NCBI GenBank assembly: GCA_028551475.1 | Contig: CM052359.1 | Span: 21,887,583 to 21,951,582, forward strand | Direction: 5' to 3' | DNA length: 64,000 bases | Origin: Casuarina equisetifolia | Lineage: Eukaryota; Streptophyta; Magnoliopsida; Fagales; Casuarinaceae | Part shown: one piece after another, positions 60,901 to 64,000 of the stretch | Numbering within the stretch: the first letter of the stretch is position 1 | How the letters are laid out: every line of letters begins with the position of its first letter | The notes under the pieces: generated by a model | Database searches by the model: none | Told to the model about the DNA's origin: nothing | What the model saw: only the letters and a program-made list of their open reading frames with translations | Made by a program: the position numbers and the translations under genes

Positions 60901-61442
60901 TGCAACGTAACAATTTTATAATTGTTTCCGATTATTTTATGAGTGTTTAGGTTAGTCATTTTATAGTTCAGGTCAGTAGTTTTTTGTTATTTAGGGGTCG
61001 AATAAAAGTAATGATATTTAAATTTGGTTGTAGGGAAATTATCTCTAAACTAGTCAGCGAAATAAAAATAAGAGTATTTAGATTGGATTGTTGGAGGAAT
61101 TATCTCCAAGTTAGTGGATTTGTTAAGTGGCTTATCAAATATTAGTTTTATTTATGAATAAGTTCATACATTTGTAAAACAAGCCCATTTAATCAAAGTG
61201 AGTCTTAACTCTAAAGAAGTTCAGTTCTTTTTTTGAAAAGGCCTAGATTTCAATTTTTTTTAAAATTCTCTTTCCCTTTCATGTTCACTATTGATAACAT
61301 CAATTGAAAGAAGAAGAAATTCAGTTATTGGGACCACTTCGATAGACCCGTACAACCCTCTAGGCCAATCAACCATTCTATGATTGAGGTTCCTCAAACT
61401 CAAATTAATCCAATATTACATCCTAAACCACTATGTTACACA
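60901..61442 (+). repeat. Array LTR c
   Basis: A 542 bp copy beginning TGCAACGTAACA and ending TATGTTACACA, uninterrupted. It is the best reference for the family LTR. Confidence 0.8.
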
Positions 61443-61559
61443 CCTGGTACTAGAGACGTTTGAGACAACAATGGCAGAGACACAAGTATAACTTGGACTT
61501 CCAAAAGCCTCATAAGATGATGGTACTATGGTTGCTAGTGGGTCAATCTTAAAGGGAAG
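61443..61559 (+). pseudogene. Array interior c, further deleted
   Basis: Only 117 bp. The primer site (CTGGTACTAGAGACG) and gag start remain, but the sequence jumps from GGTTGCTAGT to GGGTCAATCTTAAAGGGAAG, removing the chromodomain tail. Confidence 0.75.
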
Positions 61560-62496
61560 TGCGATGTAGTGGCTTTATAGTTGTCATGGATTATTTTATG
61601 GGTTTCAAGGTTAGTTATCTTTTGTTATTATTTGGGCTGGAATAAAAGTAATAGTATTTCGATCTGATTATGGAGGAAATTATCTCCAAGTTAGTGAGTG
61701 GAATAAAGTAGAAATATTTAGTTGAGTTGTTAGAGAAACATTGATTAGTTTTTTTTTTTCTCGAATATGTGAAGTGTAAAAAATAAAAAACATAGGGCAT
61801 ACCAATATTACAATCTCAAAATCAAGTTTGATATTCATAAAAAGAGATATTTTTCTGTTTTACTTTCCTAATTTAAGTTAAGAAAATTGATATTTTAACA
61901 ACTTTATTTTGAAAAAATTTATGATTTTGTTTAGACTATATAAAATAAATATATATTAAGAAATAAAAATTAAGACGTTTTACAGTTAAATTTTTTCTTT
62001 TAATTACATTACTCAATTATTGTTAGAATTTCAATCAGTAATGATTTTATGAAAGTCTTGTTGTGCAAGATATTTCATTAAATTTTTAAAATTTAAGTAT
62101 ATTGAAAAAAAATAAGTGTGACTTAGTTTCAACTTGAGACCTACAAAAATTACAATACAAGTCAATTGAAGGAGCTTATCATATATTACAATACAAAAAT
62201 TACCATATATTAACTCTATTTATGAATAGGTTTGTGTAATTATAGAACAAGCTTAACTTAATCAAAGTGAAGGTTAACTATAAAAAAATTCAGATCCCTT
62301 CTCGTAAAGCTTAAATTTTCATTCTCTTTCATTTTATATTCACTATCCATAACATCATTGAGAAGCAGAAGGATTTTCAGATATTGAGACAATATCAATC
62401 AGCCCGTGCAACCTTGTAGGCCAATCACCCGTTCTATGACCTAGGCAACTCAGTTAAATTAATCCAATATCAGATTTTGAACCACCACATTACACA
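61560..62496 (+). repeat. Array LTR d with an internal insertion
   Basis: Begins TGCGATGTAG and ends CATTACACA. About 460 bp at about 61740-62205 has no counterpart in LTRs b and c and replaces a stretch of about 50 bp. The inserted part is very AT-rich and unidentified. Confidence 0.75.
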
Positions 62497-62735
62497 CTTG
62501 GTATCAAGGACATTTGAACAAACATTGGCTAAGACACAAATATAGCTACGATTTCATAAAGTTTTAAAAGATGATGATCCTGTGATTGCTAGTCTACAAG
62601 CTATAATAGAGAGGAGAACCAAAAAGACAAAAGAAGAAACATCATTTGGTTGGGGAGGATTAGACACCGGCGGAAGCAACATGGGAGGACCCTGAATGAC
62701 TTGAACTTGGAGGACTAAGTCAATCTTAAGGGGGG
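62497..62735 (+). pseudogene. Array interior d: gag start joined to chromodomain tail
   Basis: Primer site CTTGGTATCAAGGAC, then gag-start sequence with ATG changed to TTG, then GGAAGCAACATGGGAGGACC (the EATWED region) with a small deletion, and the purine tract AAGGGGGG. Confidence 0.75.
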
Positions 62736-63100
62736 TGGAATATTTCAGTTTTTTAATTTTCACGAATTATTTTATTGGTTTCTAGGTTAGTTGTTTCTTT
62801 TTTTTTTTCATTATTTGAGGTGAAATAAAAATAATAGCATTTAGATTTGGTTGTTGGGAAAATTATCTCCAAGTTAGTTAGAGGAATAAAATAGTAATAT
62901 TTAGATTGGGTTGTTCGAGAATGATATCCAAGTTTGTGGCTTTGCTAAGTGAATTACCAAATATTAGTTCTATTTAAGAATAAGTTCGTACTATTGCAGA
63001 ACAAGCCTGATTTAATCAAAGTGAAAGCTAATTCTAAAGAAGTTCTTCAAAAAACCTAGATTTCAATTTTTATTTTAATTCTCTTTCCCTTTCATATTCT
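62736..63100 (+). repeat. Array LTR e (3'-truncated)
   Basis: Begins TGGAATATTTCAG and follows the family sequence to TTTCATATTC. It then gives way to unrelated DNA, so about the last 200 bp and the final primer-site junction are missing. Confidence 0.7.
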
Positions 63101-63299
63101 TTTGAGATTCGCATGTGAAATCTTATTTTGAATATACCAACTAAATTACAAAGGTTACCTAAAGAAATTTAATTGTCAATATAACAAAACAAAGATTTTA
63201 TGCTCGTAGTTTATTTATGTCAATATTCAAAAATTTCAAATACCATCGCTGGTGCATTGTATCAACCTTTTTATTTTTTTTTATTTTTTTATTTTTTTT

Positions 63300-64000
63300 A
63301 TTTTTGTATCGATCTATTAGATTGTTGAGATACATATAATGAGGCATGCTTTCCTTTCATATTAAGGTGTTTCAATTGCCATTAATTAGTAACATGCGTC
63401 TTTATGTATAAATTGTCGAACATATTTGAGGACTAATGGTTGCCTTTTTATCTGTAAATTCTCTCAAAACTATATCGTTCTCTAAGATTCACAGGTTTAG
63501 CTTAACAAGCTAACCTTCCGGAATGGAGATGGCAATAAAGAAACTCAACTATCAAAAATATGGTGAAGAAAAATATTAGAATTCGAAACCCTATTGCATT
63601 AAAGTCACACTTCTAAGAAAAAAAGATTCCTTCAAGATACATAAATATTTCTCTTATGCTACTTTTTAGGCATAGGATGTCATGGATCAAACTTTCCAAT
63701 ACCGCAATAATGCAAATAATAATGAAAAACCAAAGAATATGTGTAATCAAATTCATTTTGACCTTGCTTGAAGAGATTCAACACTAATTGCTCCCTTATA
63801 TATATAAAAAAAAGATGGTGGGGCTGAAGGGATGAAGATTCATTTCAAAGAAGAATGAGAGTAGAGAACTTTATCTTTGCATAATTTTGTAGGGGTGGAG
63901 ATCTACATTAGAGAAGAGACAGTGAAAATGGTTTCTGTTTTACTTATTTGGGAATAGAGAACTATCGAATAGAAGGATTGAAGTAGTGACTTAACAAAGT
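63300..64000 (+). repeat. Third copy of the transporter-gene upstream flank, cut by the window end
   Basis: Colinear with 22630-23150, and resumes after the position of the 23159-23534 miniature element (GAAGGATTGAAGTAGTGACTT near 63975 matches sequence after 23534). A third transporter copy may follow beyond base 64000. Confidence 0.7.

Larger units (their letters stand above)
59446..63100 (+). mobile_element. Tandem multimer of a miniature gypsy retrotransposon (5 LTRs, 4 interiors)
   Basis: The order is LTR a 59446-59873, interior a 59874-60130, LTR b 60131-60642, interior b 60643-60900, LTR c 60901-61442, interior c 61443-61559, LTR d 61560-62496, interior d 62497-62735, LTR e 62736-about 63100. 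LTRs begin TG[C/G]-rich after a purine tract (CTTAAGGGG type) and end TTACACA before a tRNA-iMet-like primer site (CTTGGTATCAGAG and variants). Each interior keeps the gag start (MAETQV) and, except in interior c, a chromodomain tail (HWRGL...EATWEDL...VNLKG). No protease, reverse transcriptase or integrase sequence is left. LTR a lacks its first 90 bp or so, LTR d carries an insertion, and LTR e is truncated. Confidence 0.85.

Noticed and set aside
59446..63100. Possible satellite or CRISPR-like array
   Set aside because: The period is irregular (about 660-1180 bp), and the units carry LTR, primer-site, chromodomain and purine-tract features. The setting is a plant genome.

Overview
The window is AT-rich nuclear DNA of a flowering plant, most likely a eudicot. 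It has three spliced genes with GT-AG introns, and about two thirds of it is decayed transposable elements. Nothing in it is prokaryotic or organellar.

Layout. (1) 319-7263: a complete but dead Ty3/gypsy retrotransposon on the minus strand, with both LTRs, a tRNA-Met-type primer site and a polypurine tract. A 1.77 kb solo LTR is nested in its integrase. (2) 10393-12501 (+): an intact nine-exon gene for Mediator subunit 26c. (3) 14496-19865 (-): a convergent gene for an organelle-targeted NYN-domain RNase with two OST-HTH domains (MNU/MARF1-like), with one unresolved frame change in exon 2. (4) 24980-27165 (+): an intact seven-exon WAT1-related (EamA/UMAMIT) transporter gene. (5) 40563-43259 (+): a broken tandem copy of the transporter gene. 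From memory, the order MED26c, MNU, WAT1 joins what Arabidopsis keeps as two separate pairs on chromosome 5.

The transporter gene and about 10 kb of flank form a tandem duplication: unit 1 is about 23590-34285 and unit 2 about 34286-56690. Comparing the units shows which insertions came later, because the other unit often preserves the empty site. Unit 1 gained two solo LTRs. Unit 2 gained two LINEs, a non-autonomous LTR element nested in the first LINE tail, a Ty1/copia element nested in the second, a minus-strand L1 3' fragment, a miniature LTR element and other pieces. From about 63300 the upstream flank of the transporter gene appears a third time and runs off the window.

The most unusual structure is 59446-63100. 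Five LTRs of one gypsy family alternate with four very short internal domains. Each internal domain keeps only the primer site, the first gag codons, the tail of the chromodomain (shortened in one copy) and the polypurine tract. This is a tandem multimer of a miniature, deletion-derived retrotransposon.

The three host genes show no common pathway: one acts in nuclear transcription, one probably in organelle RNA processing and one in membrane transport. They are neighbours by ancestry, not an operon.
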